Made by a program: the position numbers and the translations under genes. From assembly GCF_018100925.1 (NCBI RefSeq), contig NZ_JAGJEH010000006.1:62001-126000 (forward strand): a stretch of 64,000 nucleotides of DNA. The letters are read 5' to 3'. Below the pieces are notes generated by a model. That model was not told the origin of the DNA. It made no database searches and was given only the letters and a program-made list of their open reading frames with translations. Source of the DNA: Pseudoalteromonas luteoviolacea. Its GTDB lineage: Bacteria; Pseudomonadota; Gammaproteobacteria; Enterobacterales; Alteromonadaceae. Positions 43,649 through 54,219 of the stretch are shown here, piece after piece; position 1 is the first letter of the stretch, and each line of letters begins with the position of its first letter.

Positions 43649-44416
43649 TTATTTCATAGCCGCATTTACATAGACATCAAAGCGGTTTTTCTTGGTGGTA
43701 ATTTGCATGCTAGGCGTATGCTTATTTAAAAACGGCGCATAATCAGGGCGTTTGACGACCACTCGCTTGGTCGCTAGCTGCATCGCAAAAGGCAGTAACG
43801 CGTCAGCATCGTTATCAGCTCCAACCAATGACTGAAATACGCGCATTTCCTTTTTTACTTGCGCCGACTTTTCACGATGTGGAAACATCGGGTCCAAATA
43901 CACCACATCCGGCTTACTTTCTTCATTTTGCATTGCGTGCTCTAGCAATTCATGACTTGAACCATATGCAATGTGCATATTTTCCTGCATCCAAGTGCCT
44001 ATCTCGGAGTCTTGATACGCACGCTGTAAACCATCATATAACAGCGCAGCAACCACTGGATGCCTTTCATGCATCAACACTTTGCAGCCCAGTGATGCCA
44101 ACACAAAGGCATCTCGGCCAAGACCGGCTGTGGCATCTAGCACTTTGGGTGTAACCCCTTTATTAAGCCCTACCGCTTTTGCAATCGCCTGTCCTTTACC
44201 ACCACCGAATTTACGCCTATGGGCACTGGCCCCAGTGACAAAGTCAACTCGGATGGCGCCTAGTTTGGGCTCGTCTTTTTTAAACAACGCCAGGCCTTCT
44301 TCGTCATAAACCAATCGAAACTCCTCTTCGAGTGCTTTATGTTTATCTAGCTCAAAGCGTTTTGTTAGATCATCTAAATAAGGACGGTTTTCGATAAATG
44401 GCGTGTGAATATGCAA
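43649..44416 (-). CDS. rsmJ: RsmJ, 16S rRNA (guanine-1516-N2)-methyltransferase
   Basis: 255-residue SAM-dependent methyltransferase that modifies G1516 of 16S rRNA. Diagnostic stretches are [39 protein letters not shown] (SAM site), [11 protein letters not shown], and the catalytic-type motif [20 protein letters not shown]; the end KKNRFDVYV also fits. In E. coli rsmJ lies beside prlC; here a response-regulator gene stands between them. Single gene with its own terminator. Confidence 0.95.
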   Translation of the reverse strand: MHIHTPFIENRPYLDDLTKRFELDKHKALEEEFRLVYDEEGLALFKKDEPKLGAIRVDFVTGASAHRRKFGGGKGQAIAKAVGLNKGVTPKVLDATAGLGRDAFVLASLGCKVLMHERHPVVAALLYDGLQRAYQDSEIGTWMQENMHIAYGSSHELLEHAMQNEESKPDVVYLDPMFPHREKSAQVKKEMRVFQSLVGADNDADALLPFAMQLATKRVVVKRPDYAPFLNKHTPSMQITTKKNRFDVYVNAAMK

Positions 44417-44503
44417 CTGCAGGCTCCTGTCGTTTAAGCCTGCAGATTATATCGTTTAATTAAGTAAAAAAGAATGCGGTAGATACTCTGTGTTGTCATC
44501 TAC

Positions 44504-45658
44504 TTAAAACAACTCAATATCGGTTTGTGCGGGCACGTCATCTTCGCCCCAGGGTTTAGCCATTTGATTTAAGCTTTGGATCAACTCTTGCCGCACTTGC
44601 GTGATCTCCCCAAGCTTATAACGGATAATGGAAAACTCATCATTCACAAATAAAAAGTGCTCACATAAACGCTCAAGGGAGTTGCGGTGCTCTTCGGTCA
44701 ATGCCGATTTTACAGCTTCATCTTTTACAAATGCTTCCAACTCAGTAATCTTGCCGCCGTATACCTCACCTATCCCACTGAGTTGCTCACTAAGCTGGGA
44801 AAATGCCAGACCAATCTCCTCCACTTTATTAAGGGCCACTTCACTGACTTCCATATCTTTAATCTTGGCGTTTGTCGCCTCTAATATATGTGGCAGTAAA
44901 TCTTTAAACCGGCCATAAAGTGCGGGGTCGTCGGTGGGCATATTTTTAATTAACAAAGAAACCTTTGGGTAATTGATAATGGTACGCCTGCCAAAATCAA
45001 CAAATCGACTGCCATCTTTATTGGTTTCTAATAATTCCTGCTCAATGGGCTGAATGGCCCCCTCTTGCGAGAAAAACACCGCTTGATTGTGATACCAAAA
45101 CGCCAGCGCCACCTCTAAATGCAAAGGGGTAAAAAACTCTAGAAAATATTCGGATAAAGTATTGAGGTCGTGAGCGTGATAAGACTGGCCGACATACCGC
45201 ATAATACGCCCCATATCACCAGAGTCAGTCATGGCAATTTCTGCGGTGATCTGCGCACGCTGCATGTCTTGTTTTAACGCCACAGATTGCCGGCGGTAAT
45301 CATCAAGGACTTTGATCCGCGCAAGTAGCTCGGAGCCTTCAAACGGTTTCACAATATAATCAGCAGCCCCCGCATTGTACCCTCGCATACGCTCACTGAT
45401 ATCAGACTTGGAAGATAAGAACATGACGGGGATATCTGCGGTGTGCTCGCCCGTTTTTAAGCGTTCGCACACTTCAAATCCCGACATTCCTGGCATTTCC
45501 ACATCAAGCAGAATAATATCTGGCTGATATTTTATTGCTAACCTTAAGCCTTGCTCGCCATTTTTAGCGTGGATCAATTTGCAGTGTTGCGACAGTGACT
45601 GCTCGATAACATGGTGAATGAGCTTGTCATCGTCAATGGCAAGCACTAAATTTGTCAT
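44504..45658 (-). CDS. Response regulator with uncharacterised C-terminal region
   Basis: 384 residues. A canonical receiver domain occupies 1-120 (Asp9-Asp11, phospho-Asp52 in LLDVEMPGMSG, the FLSSKSD threonine/serine position, and the YIVKPFEGSE lysine). Residues about 130-384 contain no DNA-binding, GGDEF, EAL or HD motif that I recognise; the region looks helical with a likely coiled coil near 285-345. It may act by protein-protein contact. No kinase gene is adjacent. It sits between rsmJ and prlC. Confidence 0.8.
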   Translation of the reverse strand: MTNLVLAIDDDKLIHHVIEQSLSQHCKLIHAKNGEQGLRLAIKYQPDIILLDVEMPGMSGFEVCERLKTGEHTADIPVMFLSSKSDISERMRGYNAGAADYIVKPFEGSELLARIKVLDDYRRQSVALKQDMQRAQITAEIAMTDSGDMGRIMRYVGQSYHAHDLNTLSEYFLEFFTPLHLEVALAFWYHNQAVFFSQEGAIQPIEQELLETNKDGSRFVDFGRRTIINYPKVSLLIKNMPTDDPALYGRFKDLLPHILEATNAKIKDMEVSEVALNKVEEIGLAFSQLSEQLSGIGEVYGGKITELEAFVKDEAVKSALTEEHRNSLERLCEHFLFVNDEFSIIRYKLGEITQVRQELIQSLNQMAKPWGEDDVPAQTDIELF

Positions 45659-45729
45659 ATGGCTTTCCCTACAAGATCAGGTCTTTACCAAAGCATAGAC
45701 GGAACTGCTTATTTTGCGAGTGCAAAAAT

Positions 45730-45757
45730 AACAAAGCGCCCAATCAGGCGCTTTGTT
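45730..45757 (-). terminator. Terminator after prlC
   Basis: AACAAAGCGCC and GGCGCTTTGTT form a perfect 11-bp stem with a 6-base loop, followed on the minus strand by ATTTTTG, about 24 bases after the prlC stop. Confidence 0.82.
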
Positions 45758-45780
45758 GTGATTAACTAAAATGCTAAGGC

Positions 45781-47826
45781 TTAGGCTGCTTGACCTATAC
45801 CACTGTGGCGCAACAAGGCATCTACCTGTGGTGCTCGGCCTCTAAAACGTTGGAACAACACCATAGGCTCTTCAGAGCCACCCATTTCGAGGATGTTTTC
45901 CATAAACTCTCTGCCCGTTTGTGAGTTAAAGATCCCCTCTTCTTCAAAACGTGAGTAAGCATCCGCAGACAATACTTCAGCCCATTTATACGAGTAGTAA
46001 CCCGCGCTGTAACCACCAGCAAATATGTGGCTAAAGCTGTGCTGAAAACGATTAAACTCCGGCGCTTTAATGATAGCGATTTGCGCTCTTACTTGATCCA
46101 GCCTAGCTTGGATTTGACACGTTTCACCCTGCTGGTAATCAGCATGAATATGGAAATCAAATAGCGAAAACTCAATTTGTCTTAACATTTGCATGGCTGA
46201 CTGATAATTTTTTGCCGCCAGTAATTTATCTAGTAGCTCTTTAGGTAGCGGCTCACCAGTGTCGTAATGCCCAGAAATAAAGCTCAATGCCTCTTCTTCA
46301 TAACACCAGTTTTCGAGGAATTGACTTGGCAATTCAACAGCATCCCACGCAACACCGTTAATGCCTGCAACCGCTGGTGCATCAATTTGCGTAAGCATGT
46401 GGTGAATACCATGACCAAATTCGTGGAACAAAGTGGTGACTTCATTGTGGGTGAATAATGCTGGTTTATCACCTACCGCTTTGTTGAAATTACAGACCAA
46501 GTAAGCAACAGGAGTTTGCAACGTGCCGTCTGTCAATGTACGACGCCCCATGCAGTCATCCATCCAAGCACCGCCACGTTTATGCTCGCGCGCATATAGG
46601 TCTAAATAAAAGTGGCCTCGCAGCTCACCCGTTTTATCATGAATAGCAAAAAAGCGTACGTCCTCATGGTAGCTATCAAAGTCGTTTACTTCTGAAACTT
46701 TAATGCCAAATAAACGATTGACGGTTTCAAATAAGCCACTTAAAACACGGTCCGCAGGGAAGTATGGGCGCAGTAGCTCATCTGAAATTGCGTACTTAGC
46801 TTGTTTTAATTTCTCGCCATAGTAGCCATAATCCCACGCTTCTAATTGCTCAACTTGATGCTCTTTTTGCGCAAATGCTCTTAGCTCATCTACTTCTTGC
46901 TGTGCTTGAGGTTTAGACTTTTTAGCTAAATCATTTAAAAACTCAAATACTTGCGCTGGCGTTTCAGCCATTTTAGTCGCCAGTGATTTATTGGCATAGC
47001 TCTCAAAGCCGAGAAGTTGCGCCAGCTCATGACGCAGTGCAAGCGCCTCACTCATGATCTCAGAGTTATCAAACTCATTGGCGTTAGGGCCTTGATCAGA
47101 TGCACGTGTCACAAATGCGCGATACATTTGCTCTCTTAGAGAGCGGTTATCCGCATAAGTCATAATTGGTAAATAAGATGGAATATCCAACGTGAATACC
47201 CAACCTTCTAGCTCTTTGGCTTGTGCGGTGTGTGCGGCAAGTGCCAATGCCGATTCAGGTAAGCCACCTAGATCTGCCTCGTCAGTAACATGTAGGTGCC
47301 ATGCTTGAGTTGCATCCATTACATTGTTACCAAATTTAGCCCCTAGCTCAGACAGCTTTGCACTAATTTCACCGTAACGTTTTTGACCCGCATCATCCAG
47401 TGCAATACCCGACAATTTAAAATCACGCAGTGCGTTGGTAATGGTTTTTTGCTGCGCAGTGCTCAAGTCTGCAAAATCATCGCTTTGTTGTAGCGAGAGA
47501 TAAGCTTTGTATAAACCTTGGTGCTGACCGACATAGGTCGAGTACTCAGAGATTAGAGGCAAACACTCATCGTATGCTTTTCTTAGTTCTTCATTATTTA
47601 CAACGGAGTGCATGTGAGACACAGGGGACCACATTTTAGACAACTTATCATCTGCTTCTTCAAGAGGCTGAACAAAGTTTTGCCATGTAGATTGTGGTTG
47701 TTCAAGCACCTTATCAATGGTTTCACGACAGTGCTCAATCGCCACTTTTAGGGCTGGTACAACGTGCTCAGGCTTTATTTTTGAAAATGGCGGTAATCCT
47801 TCAAGGCCAATTAATGGATTGCTCAT
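45781..47826 (-). CDS. prlC: Oligopeptidase A (M3 metallopeptidase)
   Basis: 681-residue cytosolic zinc peptidase that degrades short peptides, including cleaved signal peptides. The M3 zinc motif TTLFHEFGHGIHHML is near residue 465, followed by GVAWDAVELPSQFLENWCYE with the third zinc ligand. Length equals that of E. coli PrlC/OpdA. It is divergent from gor, with about 150 bases between, echoing the E. coli prlC-gor neighbourhood. It has its own terminator. Confidence 0.96.
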   Translation of the reverse strand: MSNPLIGLEGLPPFSKIKPEHVVPALKVAIEHCRETIDKVLEQPQSTWQNFVQPLEEADDKLSKMWSPVSHMHSVVNNEELRKAYDECLPLISEYSTYVGQHQGLYKAYLSLQQSDDFADLSTAQQKTITNALRDFKLSGIALDDAGQKRYGEISAKLSELGAKFGNNVMDATQAWHLHVTDEADLGGLPESALALAAHTAQAKELEGWVFTLDIPSYLPIMTYADNRSLREQMYRAFVTRASDQGPNANEFDNSEIMSEALALRHELAQLLGFESYANKSLATKMAETPAQVFEFLNDLAKKSKPQAQQEVDELRAFAQKEHQVEQLEAWDYGYYGEKLKQAKYAISDELLRPYFPADRVLSGLFETVNRLFGIKVSEVNDFDSYHEDVRFFAIHDKTGELRGHFYLDLYAREHKRGGAWMDDCMGRRTLTDGTLQTPVAYLVCNFNKAVGDKPALFTHNEVTTLFHEFGHGIHHMLTQIDAPAVAGINGVAWDAVELPSQFLENWCYEEEALSFISGHYDTGEPLPKELLDKLLAAKNYQSAMQMLRQIEFSLFDFHIHADYQQGETCQIQARLDQVRAQIAIIKAPEFNRFQHSFSHIFAGGYSAGYYSYKWAEVLSADAYSRFEEEGIFNSQTGREFMENILEMGGSEEPMVLFQRFRGRAPQVDALLRHSGIGQAA

Positions 47827-47978
47827 AGTGTCTCTCTTAATTTTTTATTTCCTGAATAAACTTGAAATAAGGGCTAATAGCGCAAATACAAGTAAAACTT
47901 ACTAATCTAGTTGAAAGTTATGACGTATATAAGCTGTCATATCAAGACTAGTTCAGCGAATTCAGAAGAGGAAAGATT

Positions 47979-49337
47979 ATGGCTCAACATTTTGACTACA
48001 TTGCTATTGGCGGTGGTAGCGGTGGTATTGCATCAGCAAACCGAGCGGCAATGCGCGGCGCGAAGGTCGCCCTTGTCGAAGCAAAACACATGGGTGGCAC
48101 CTGTGTGAATGTCGGCTGCGTCCCTAAAAAAGTAATGTGGCATGGCGCACAAGTTGCCGAAGCCATTAAACTGTATGCACCAGATTATGGCTTTGACGTT
48201 GAGCTAAAAAACTTTGATTGGGCCAAGTTAGTCGAAAGCCGTGAAGCGTATATTGGTCGTATTCACCAAGGCTACAACAAGTACCTTGCCAGCAATGGCG
48301 TAACCGTGATCAACGGCTTTGCCAAGTTTATCGACAACAACACCATTGAAGTCAACGGCGAACAGTACACAGCTGATCATATTTGTATTGCCGTTGGCGG
48401 TCGTCCAAGCATTCCAAATATTCCGGGCGCAGAGCACGGCATCGACTCAAATGGCTTCTTTGAACTCAATGAACAACCTCGTCGCGTTGCCGTCATAGGC
48501 GCAGGTTACATCGCAGTTGAATTGGCTGGTGTGTTGCATAGCTTGGGGACTGAAACCCACTTATTTGTCCGAAAACATGCCCCACTGCGTAACTTTGATC
48601 CCATGATTGTTGAAACCCTCACCGAGGTGATGGATAAAGAAGGCGCAACACTGCACACCAACGCCACACCAAAAGCATTAGTAAAAGAATCAGATGGCTC
48701 AGTCACACTGCAACTTGAAAACGGCGAGTCGCACACCGTTGATCAAGTTATTTGGGCAATTGGCCGAGAGCCTGTGACAGATCTCATTAACCTTGGCGCG
48801 ACTGATGTAGAAATCACAGAAAAAGGGTATGTTAAAGTCGATGAGTGGCAAAACACCTCTGTGTCTGGCATTTATGCGCTGGGTGACATTATGGAAGGTG
48901 GTATTGAGTTAACGCCTGTGGCGGTTAAAGCTGGTCGAATGCTGGCAGAGCGCCTGTTCAACCCAGAATTACCAAATGCTAAAATGGACTACAACCTAGT
49001 ACCTACCGTTGTATTCAGCCACCCACCGATTGGCACCATTGGCCTCACAGAGCCTGAGGCAATCGCTCAGTACGGTGAAGACAACATCAAGGTTTATAAC
49101 TCAACCTTTGCAGCTATGTATACAGCGGTTACACAGCACCGCCAGCCATGCCGCATGAAGTTAGTTTGCGCGGGTCCAGAAGAAAAGGTCATCGGCTTAC
49201 ACGGCATCGGATTTGCCGTTGATGAAATGATCCAAGGCTTTGGCGTTGCCATGAAGATGGGCGCAACCAAAGCCGACTTTGATTCAGTTGTGGCTATCCA
49301 CCCAACAGGCTCGGAAGAGTTTGTTACTATGAGATAA
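47979..49337 (+). CDS. gor: Glutathione-disulfide reductase
   Basis: 452-residue FAD/NADPH enzyme that regenerates glutathione. FAD motif [15 protein letters not shown], redox-active disulfide Cys42-Cys47 ([14 protein letters not shown]), NADPH Rossmann motif [13 protein letters not shown] followed by the basic specificity segment (FVRKHAPLR), ALGDI, and the C-terminal catalytic [18 protein letters not shown] lies just before the ATG. Single gene, followed by a GC-rich hairpin. Confidence 0.97.
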   Translation: MAQHFDYIAIGGGSGGIASANRAAMRGAKVALVEAKHMGGTCVNVGCVPKKVMWHGAQVAEAIKLYAPDYGFDVELKNFDWAKLVESREAYIGRIHQGYNKYLASNGVTVINGFAKFIDNNTIEVNGEQYTADHICIAVGGRPSIPNIPGAEHGIDSNGFFELNEQPRRVAVIGAGYIAVELAGVLHSLGTETHLFVRKHAPLRNFDPMIVETLTEVMDKEGATLHTNATPKALVKESDGSVTLQLENGESHTVDQVIWAIGREPVTDLINLGATDVEITEKGYVKVDEWQNTSVSGIYALGDIMEGGIELTPVAVKAGRMLAERLFNPELPNAKMDYNLVPTVVFSHPPIGTIGLTEPEAIAQYGEDNIKVYNSTFAAMYTAVTQHRQPCRMKLVCAGPEEKVIGLHGIGFAVDEMIQGFGVAMKMGATKADFDSVVAIHPTGSEEFVTMR

Positions 49338-49356
49338 CTCTCACAGCCAAACTACA

Positions 49357-49382
49357 AAGCGCGGACGCCAAGTGCCGCGCTT
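49357..49382 (+). terminator. Hairpin after gor
   Basis: AAGCGCGG-ACGCCAAGTG-CCGCGCTT, 19 bases after the stop. The T-run is only two bases, so terminator strength is uncertain. Confidence 0.5.
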
Positions 49383-49586
49383 GATACTCAATGACACAGC
49401 TTTAAAACACTTTATCAACCGCTATTCAACCTACTTAATATAAACATAATTCACTGTCACAGCTCACGCCTCGCTACAATCACCTCACAGCATTACCCTT
49501 CACAACACAACACTACGTCCCTATATGACATTTCTATTAAACGTCACAGCAGCATATTGTCTAAATGAGTTCCTCACCCTACAATC

Positions 49587-49598
49587 TGGTCTAGACCA
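49587..49598. promoter_or_regulatory. GntR-type operator upstream of phnW
   Basis: Perfect palindrome TGGTCTAGACCA, 21 bases before the phnW ATG, within a 16-bp block (ATCTGGTCTAGACCAA) identical to the one in front of the TonB-receptor operon at 58533-58544. This is the typical size and symmetry of operators for GntR/UTRA repressors such as the one encoded at 50775-51467. Confidence 0.82.
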
Positions 49599-49619
49599 AA
49601 AACAAAGCAAGTTAAAATT

Positions 49620-50708
49620 ATGAATCACTACTTATTGTTAACGCCGGGCCCTTTGACTACATCAGAATCAGTAAAAAAAGCCATGTTAAAAGATTGGTGT
49701 ACTTGGGATGATGACTACAACCTTGATGTTGTACAAAAAATTCGCCAGACCTTAGTTGCTCTGGCAACACCTTCAAACGATTACTCTAGTGTATTGATGC
49801 AAGGCAGTGGTACAGCATCCGTCGAGTCTGTATTAGGCAGTGCGATATTGCCTGATGACAAACTACTGGTGATCAATAACGGTGCCTATGGCAAACGTAT
49901 GGCAGAGATCTGCCAAGTTCTCAGGTTGAACCATGAGGTATTGTCATTTAAAGAAACACAGGCACCTGACTTAGCACTTATCGCTGACACTTTGGCGCAT
50001 GGGCAGTTTAGCCATTTAGCCATGGTGCACTGCGAAACTACCACAGGCATGCTAAACCCACTTGAGCAGGTTGCTAAGCTGTGTAACCAACATCAAGTGC
50101 GTTTTATTCTCGATGCCATGTCGAGCTTTGGCGGGATTGACATGGACGTAGCTGCGCTCAATATCGAGTTTTTGATAAGCTCAGCCAACAAGTGTATTCA
50201 AGGCGTTCCCGGGTTTGGTTTTGTGATTGCTAAACGAGCTGCAATAACGCGCTGTAAAGGGAATGCAAAGTCGCTCAGTCTCGATTTATACGATCAATGG
50301 CATACCATGGAACATGCCAATGGCAAATGGCGTTTTACTTCTCCAACCCACGTTGTAAGAGCGTTTGCGCAGGCGCTGATGGAACTGGAAGAGGAAGGTG
50401 GCGTATCAGCTCGACAAGCCCGTTATACACAAAACCAACAGCTTTTGTGCCACGGCATGCAAGAACTTGGCTTTAAAGCTTTACTGCCGACCGACATGCA
50501 CTCGCCCATCATTACATCATTTTATTCACCGGCCGAGCCTGAGTATGATTTTAAACGCTTTTATCAGGCCCTCAAAGCGCTTGGGTTTGTGATCTATCCT
50601 GGCAAGGTCTCCGATGCAGATTGCTTTCGCATTGGCAATATCGGGGAAGTATACCCTGAAGATATTACCCGATTGTTGTCGGCCATTGCGCAGGCAAAGT
50701 ATTGGTAG
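49620..50708 (+). CDS. phnW: 2-aminoethylphosphonate:pyruvate aminotransferase PhnW
   Basis: 362-residue PLP enzyme converting 2-aminoethylphosphonate plus pyruvate to phosphonoacetaldehyde plus alanine. The start [20 protein letters not shown] and WCTWDDDYN are family hallmarks; the PLP lysine is in [18 protein letters not shown], with [12 protein letters not shown] before it. Its product is the substrate of PhnX, encoded in the opposite-strand operon. The promoter carries the same palindrome as that operon. A bidirectional terminator separates it from the convergent gntR gene. Confidence 0.95.
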   Translation: MNHYLLLTPGPLTTSESVKKAMLKDWCTWDDDYNLDVVQKIRQTLVALATPSNDYSSVLMQGSGTASVESVLGSAILPDDKLLVINNGAYGKRMAEICQVLRLNHEVLSFKETQAPDLALIADTLAHGQFSHLAMVHCETTTGMLNPLEQVAKLCNQHQVRFILDAMSSFGGIDMDVAALNIEFLISSANKCIQGVPGFGFVIAKRAAITRCKGNAKSLSLDLYDQWHTMEHANGKWRFTSPTHVVRAFAQALMELEEEGGVSARQARYTQNQQLLCHGMQELGFKALLPTDMHSPIITSFYSPAEPEYDFKRFYQALKALGFVIYPGKVSDADCFRIGNIGEVYPEDITRLLSAIAQAKYW

Positions 50709-50714
50709 CACATC

Positions 50715-50742
50715 AAAAAAGGCCGCGGTTGCGGCCTCTTTC
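50715..50742. terminator. Bidirectional terminator between phnW and gntR
   Basis: AAAAAAGGCCGC-GGTT-GCGGCCTCTTTC: 6-bp GC stem with an A-run on one side and a T-rich tract on the other, 7 bases after phnW and 33 bases from the end of gntR. Confidence 0.8.
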
Positions 50743-50774
50743 AATCTTAGTGATTGGTTAAAATTTATTGACTG

Positions 50775-51467
50775 TTATTTACTATCCACTTCAATTTCTA
50801 TCGTACTGTGCACCCAGTATTCCAAATTATAATCTATTAATTTATCCAGTTGATTAAAGCGCTGACGAATGATCTTCAAACATAGTGCCCCTTTATTAAC
50901 ATTTAGGAGCTCAGCTTTGTCATCCGGTATTGCGGTCACAATCAAGCTACTGCGTTCATGGGTCACATTAACTCCATAATCTTGCTCAAATATGGTGGTA
51001 ATTGAGCCCTCTAACGGCTTATGTTGTAAGTCACCAAATTGAGATGCAAGACAATATATTTCTTCTACCATCACGGGCCGCTCATCCAGTGAACGCACAC
51101 GACTGATCCTATGAAACTCACCCGGTGAGCCAAGTTCAAAAGCATCATTGACCACCTCACTTGCGGCCGTAGTTTCAAATGAAACCAGCTGAGTTAACGG
51201 CGTAAAGTGTTGCTCTTGGGCCAATTGATAAAAGTTGACCTTTTTAACTGGATCCCACTTTAATCTTGGCGGGCAAATAAACCAGCCCTTGCGATTTTGT
51301 CGATAGATAATGCCCTCTGCTTCGAGCCGAGTGAGTGCCTCTCTCACCGTAATACGTGTCGAGTTAAATTTTTCCAACAACTCGCGTTCAGAGGGGAGCT
51401 TTTTAAGCTCGGGATGTTCCGCAATCAGTACAAATAAATATTGCCGAATTTCTTGATAGAGCAGCAT
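50775..51467 (-). CDS. GntR/UTRA regulator of the phosphonate operon (PhnR-like)
   Basis: 230-residue repressor. N-terminal winged helix-turn-helix (LPSERELLEKFNSTRITVRE, then ALTRLEAEGIIYRQNRKGWF) and a C-terminal UTRA effector domain (RISRVRSLDERPVMVEEIYC). It is the last gene of the TonB-to-gntR operon, so it would autoregulate. The two TGGTCTAGACCA operators are the expected targets and AEP or a catabolite the expected inducer; both are inference from context and family behaviour. Confidence 0.87.
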   Translation of the reverse strand: MLLYQEIRQYLFVLIAEHPELKKLPSERELLEKFNSTRITVREALTRLEAEGIIYRQNRKGWFICPPRLKWDPVKKVNFYQLAQEQHFTPLTQLVSFETTAASEVVNDAFELGSPGEFHRISRVRSLDERPVMVEEIYCLASQFGDLQHKPLEGSITTIFEQDYGVNVTHERSSLIVTAIPDDKAELLNVNKGALCLKIIRQRFNQLDKLIDYNLEYWVHSTIEIEVDSK

Positions 51468-51473
51468 AGGTCC

Positions 51474-52025
51474 CTAATTTCCTGTTAACACTTGTTTTGT
51501 TATCGCTAACCATGGTGAAAGTGACGTATCGATGGCCTGATGAGGTTTGCCTAAATCATCGTAGCGCCTCAGTTCCATCGCCTGTGAAAAGCAAGCGAGC
51601 TGTTCAAAATCACGTGCTTCACTGTCTGTCATTGGTCCGCCTTGCTGTTGCAAAGTTTGCCGGCTCGCATTTGATAATGCGTCTGTCCCGCTGCGCCGCG
51701 CGGCATACCGTTTTGCCTCGATATGATAGCGAATTGGTAGATAAACGCTAGCGGCAAAGCCCTTTTGTTGTAACCAATTACTTGCCAAGATGTCGTGGTC
51801 AATATGGCCCCATTGATCTAGCCCCGCTAACTGGTTTTTATCTGCAATAAAATGCCCAATATCATGTAAAAAAGCGGCACATACCATGGTTTGTGGCGCA
51901 TTTTGTTGTTGTGCATGCCAAGCGCTGCTGATGGCGTGCGTAAGTTGGTCGCACGCTTCGCCGTAGGTTTTATCACCAAAATGCTTAAACAAGTGTGCGA
52001 TGTCTGTAATGGCACTGTCGATCAT
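51474..52025 (-). CDS. PhnZ-like HD-domain protein of phosphonate operons
   Basis: 183-residue HD protein resembling the phosphonate-operon HDIG family to which the C-P-cleaving oxygenase PhnZ belongs. Diiron-ligand motifs are visible: LTHAISSAWHAQ, CAAFLHDIGHF, WGHIDHDILASNWL, YHIEAKRYA, and the family ending ARDFEQLACFSQAMELRRYD. PhnZ oxidises 1-hydroxy-2-aminoethylphosphonate to glycine and phosphate, normally after hydroxylation by PhnY*. No PhnY*-like gene lies in the window, so the substrate could come from outside or differ. The start overlaps the stop of the FAD gene by four bases. Confidence 0.82.
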   Translation of the reverse strand: MIDSAITDIAHLFKHFGDKTYGEACDQLTHAISSAWHAQQQNAPQTMVCAAFLHDIGHFIADKNQLAGLDQWGHIDHDILASNWLQQKGFAASVYLPIRYHIEAKRYAARRSGTDALSNASRQTLQQQGGPMTDSEARDFEQLACFSQAMELRRYDDLGKPHQAIDTSLSPWLAITKQVLTGN

Positions 52026-53416
52026 TTGTCTGCTTTTCCTGCCGCTGCTGCCAACTTTGCCATTTGGCTATCAATCCACCACGGCGCTTTGTTTGCATCT
52101 TCAAAACGCTCTTTTCGCTGCACAGAACGTTTGACTAACTGAGCGCCAAGATACCGGATTGGTTCAGGCGGAAACGCCCCCAAAGGCCCTTTTGCCAAAC
52201 CACACTGAGACCAAAAATTGCTTTCGCCCAGCACTAGTGACGACAATATCTCACCGCCTAAATAACTTTGCACTACGCCATTACCCGAATAACCCAAACC
52301 ATAAAATATATTTGGATTGTCATTGAGCCGACCAAAAAACGGTAAGCCCGTCGCCGAGCGATCTGAAGCTCCCGTCCAACTGGTTTCAAAGTCAGCATCT
52401 AATGCTGGAAATAAACGTCGAAAGCTATTGCGCAGCATGGGTTCAAACGCACTTGGTTGCTCAAATGCAGGCAACATTCTGTTTGAATAAGCAAACAAAT
52501 TGCCGCCCTTACCTAACATCAACCTGCCATCAGCGCTAGTTCTGTAGTAGTGAACAAATATTCGTGAGTCCGCGACTGCTTTTCCATGGGATAAACCAAT
52601 GTCCGCCAACGCCTCGTGCTGTGGCTTTGTGATCACCATGTCCGAAGACACCAACACATAGTGGCGATTAAAGCGCGGAAACATCTGCCCCATCCAGCCG
52701 TTGATCGCCATGACGACTTTTTTGGCTTTCACACTACCCCATTTGCTTTCCACCCTCGGGGTAACGGTTTCATGCAAGCGCTCCATAGGGGTATTTTCGT
52801 AAATATTTACGCCCAAAGCCAAAGCCACTTTTTTCAGTCCAAGTACCAACTTCCCCGGATGTAAACTCCCGGCTGCATCGGTCGATATTGCAGCCAAAGT
52901 TTGAGCGCTACCAGAGAGTTCAACGGCTTCATTTGACGTTAACTGCTCCCAGCGATTAATGCCGTACTGCGCCAACAAGGAAAGTGGTTGGTACAAGTTG
53001 CGCACTTGCGCATCATTTGTCGCAGTATAAATTGCACCGTCAACACGCACATCGGCATTTATTTTGTAATGCTCGCAAAATTGCTGAATCGCAAATACCG
53101 CTTGCTCTGATGCTTGAACAAGCTCTACAGCTTCACTCACACCAAACAATCTGATCAAGGTATTGAGTTTTGTCGCAAAGGTTAACATACAGCCACCATT
53201 GCGCCCTGATGCGCCTTGCCCGCAATGCCCCTTTTCTAGCACTGTGACATCGGTATTAGGCGACTGCTGCTTTATCTTGATGGCAGTCCAAAGGCCTGTA
53301 TAACCGCCCCCTACAATACACACATCGGTATTGATATTGGCGGTTAATGGCGGCATTGCTTGATCATCAGTCAGTGTTAATGCCTGCTTAAACCAAAAAG
53401 GTTGCGTGTGACTCAT
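52022..53416 (-). CDS. FAD-dependent amine oxidoreductase of the AEP operon
   Basis: 464-residue DAO-family flavoprotein. The FAD motif [18 protein letters not shown] is near residues 33-50, followed by [20 protein letters not shown], a glutamylputrescine-oxidase-like region, and a C-terminal [19 protein letters not shown]. Similar enzymes recur in AEP clusters and some oxidise N-alkylated AEP to phosphonoacetaldehyde; that is the most likely role here, as it would feed PhnX. Four-base overlaps with phnX upstream and the HD gene downstream show tight coupling. Substrate not proven. Confidence 0.82.
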   Translation of the reverse strand: MSHTQPFWFKQALTLTDDQAMPPLTANINTDVCIVGGGYTGLWTAIKIKQQSPNTDVTVLEKGHCGQGASGRNGGCMLTFATKLNTLIRLFGVSEAVELVQASEQAVFAIQQFCEHYKINADVRVDGAIYTATNDAQVRNLYQPLSLLAQYGINRWEQLTSNEAVELSGSAQTLAAISTDAAGSLHPGKLVLGLKKVALALGVNIYENTPMERLHETVTPRVESKWGSVKAKKVVMAINGWMGQMFPRFNRHYVLVSSDMVITKPQHEALADIGLSHGKAVADSRIFVHYYRTSADGRLMLGKGGNLFAYSNRMLPAFEQPSAFEPMLRNSFRRLFPALDADFETSWTGASDRSATGLPFFGRLNDNPNIFYGLGYSGNGVVQSYLGGEILSSLVLGESNFWSQCGLAKGPLGAFPPEPIRYLGAQLVKRSVQRKERFEDANKAPWWIDSQMAKLAAAAGKADK

Positions 53417-54219
53417 GGACGTAAGTGTCTCGCTCTTTTTGCCATAATTTGTTGGATCACAGGAATTGCGTCAGCCAGTGAATCAACCACAAAGTGGGCA
53501 CCCGCTTGAAACAGCTCACTGTATGCCTTTTCTCTTAACAGGCTCTGTTGCTGTGCAGATAAGTCTCGCCACTCAGTCTCGGTCAAACCAATTGCATTGC
53601 CAGTTACCGCAAGACCCACTGTCCACATGCCTGCACGCAGCCCCTCTGTAATACCTGGAGCCGAGTCATCAAATTTAATGCAGTTTGCAACGTCATTGAT
53701 CCCTAACTTTTGTACGTTTTCCAATGCCATCCAAGGGCCCGGCCTTGAACCTATAGTGTCATCACTGGCCACCCAATAATCCGGTGTATACCCTTGTTTG
53801 GCCGCTTCTGGCACTAAGATTTCCATCACTTCCCGTGGATAACCAGAACAAGAACCCACTTTTATTTGCTGCGCCTTTAACCAACTGATGGTGTCTAACG
53901 CTCCGTTGATAGGTGTTGCGTGTTGTGCAACTTTGGCTTTTTGCAGCGGCATAAACGTTTGATAAATTTCATCGACAATGTCGTCTGTCATTGCTTGACC
54001 AAACTTAGCTTGCCAACGCTTGTCTACTGATGGCAATTGACCCAGTGTTTTGATGTGATCCCATTTGCCCATTCCCATCGGCACACGCGCCTCGGCAAGA
54101 GAAATATCAAAATCATAGGCCTGTTTAAACGCTTCAACAAAAATGGTTGTCGGAGCAACAGAGCCATAGTCAACGACTGTGCCTGCCCAATCTAAAATAA
54201 CGGCTTCAATGTGATTCAT
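53413..54219 (-). CDS. phnX: Phosphonoacetaldehyde hydrolase (phosphonatase) PhnX
   Basis: 268-residue HAD-superfamily enzyme hydrolysing phosphonoacetaldehyde to acetaldehyde and phosphate. Nucleophile Asp10 lies in [13 protein letters not shown]; the Schiff-base lysine is Lys52 ([13 protein letters not shown]); later motifs are [12 protein letters not shown] and [20 protein letters not shown], as in proteobacterial PhnX. It completes the PhnW-PhnX pathway. It overlaps the DUF5690 gene and the FAD gene by four bases each. Cytosolic. Confidence 0.96.
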   Translation of the reverse strand: MNHIEAVILDWAGTVVDYGSVAPTTIFVEAFKQAYDFDISLAEARVPMGMGKWDHIKTLGQLPSVDKRWQAKFGQAMTDDIVDEIYQTFMPLQKAKVAQHATPINGALDTISWLKAQQIKVGSCSGYPREVMEILVPEAAKQGYTPDYWVASDDTIGSRPGPWMALENVQKLGINDVANCIKFDDSAPGITEGLRAGMWTVGLAVTGNAIGLTETEWRDLSAQQQSLLREKAYSELFQAGAHFVVDSLADAIPVIQQIMAKRARHLRP

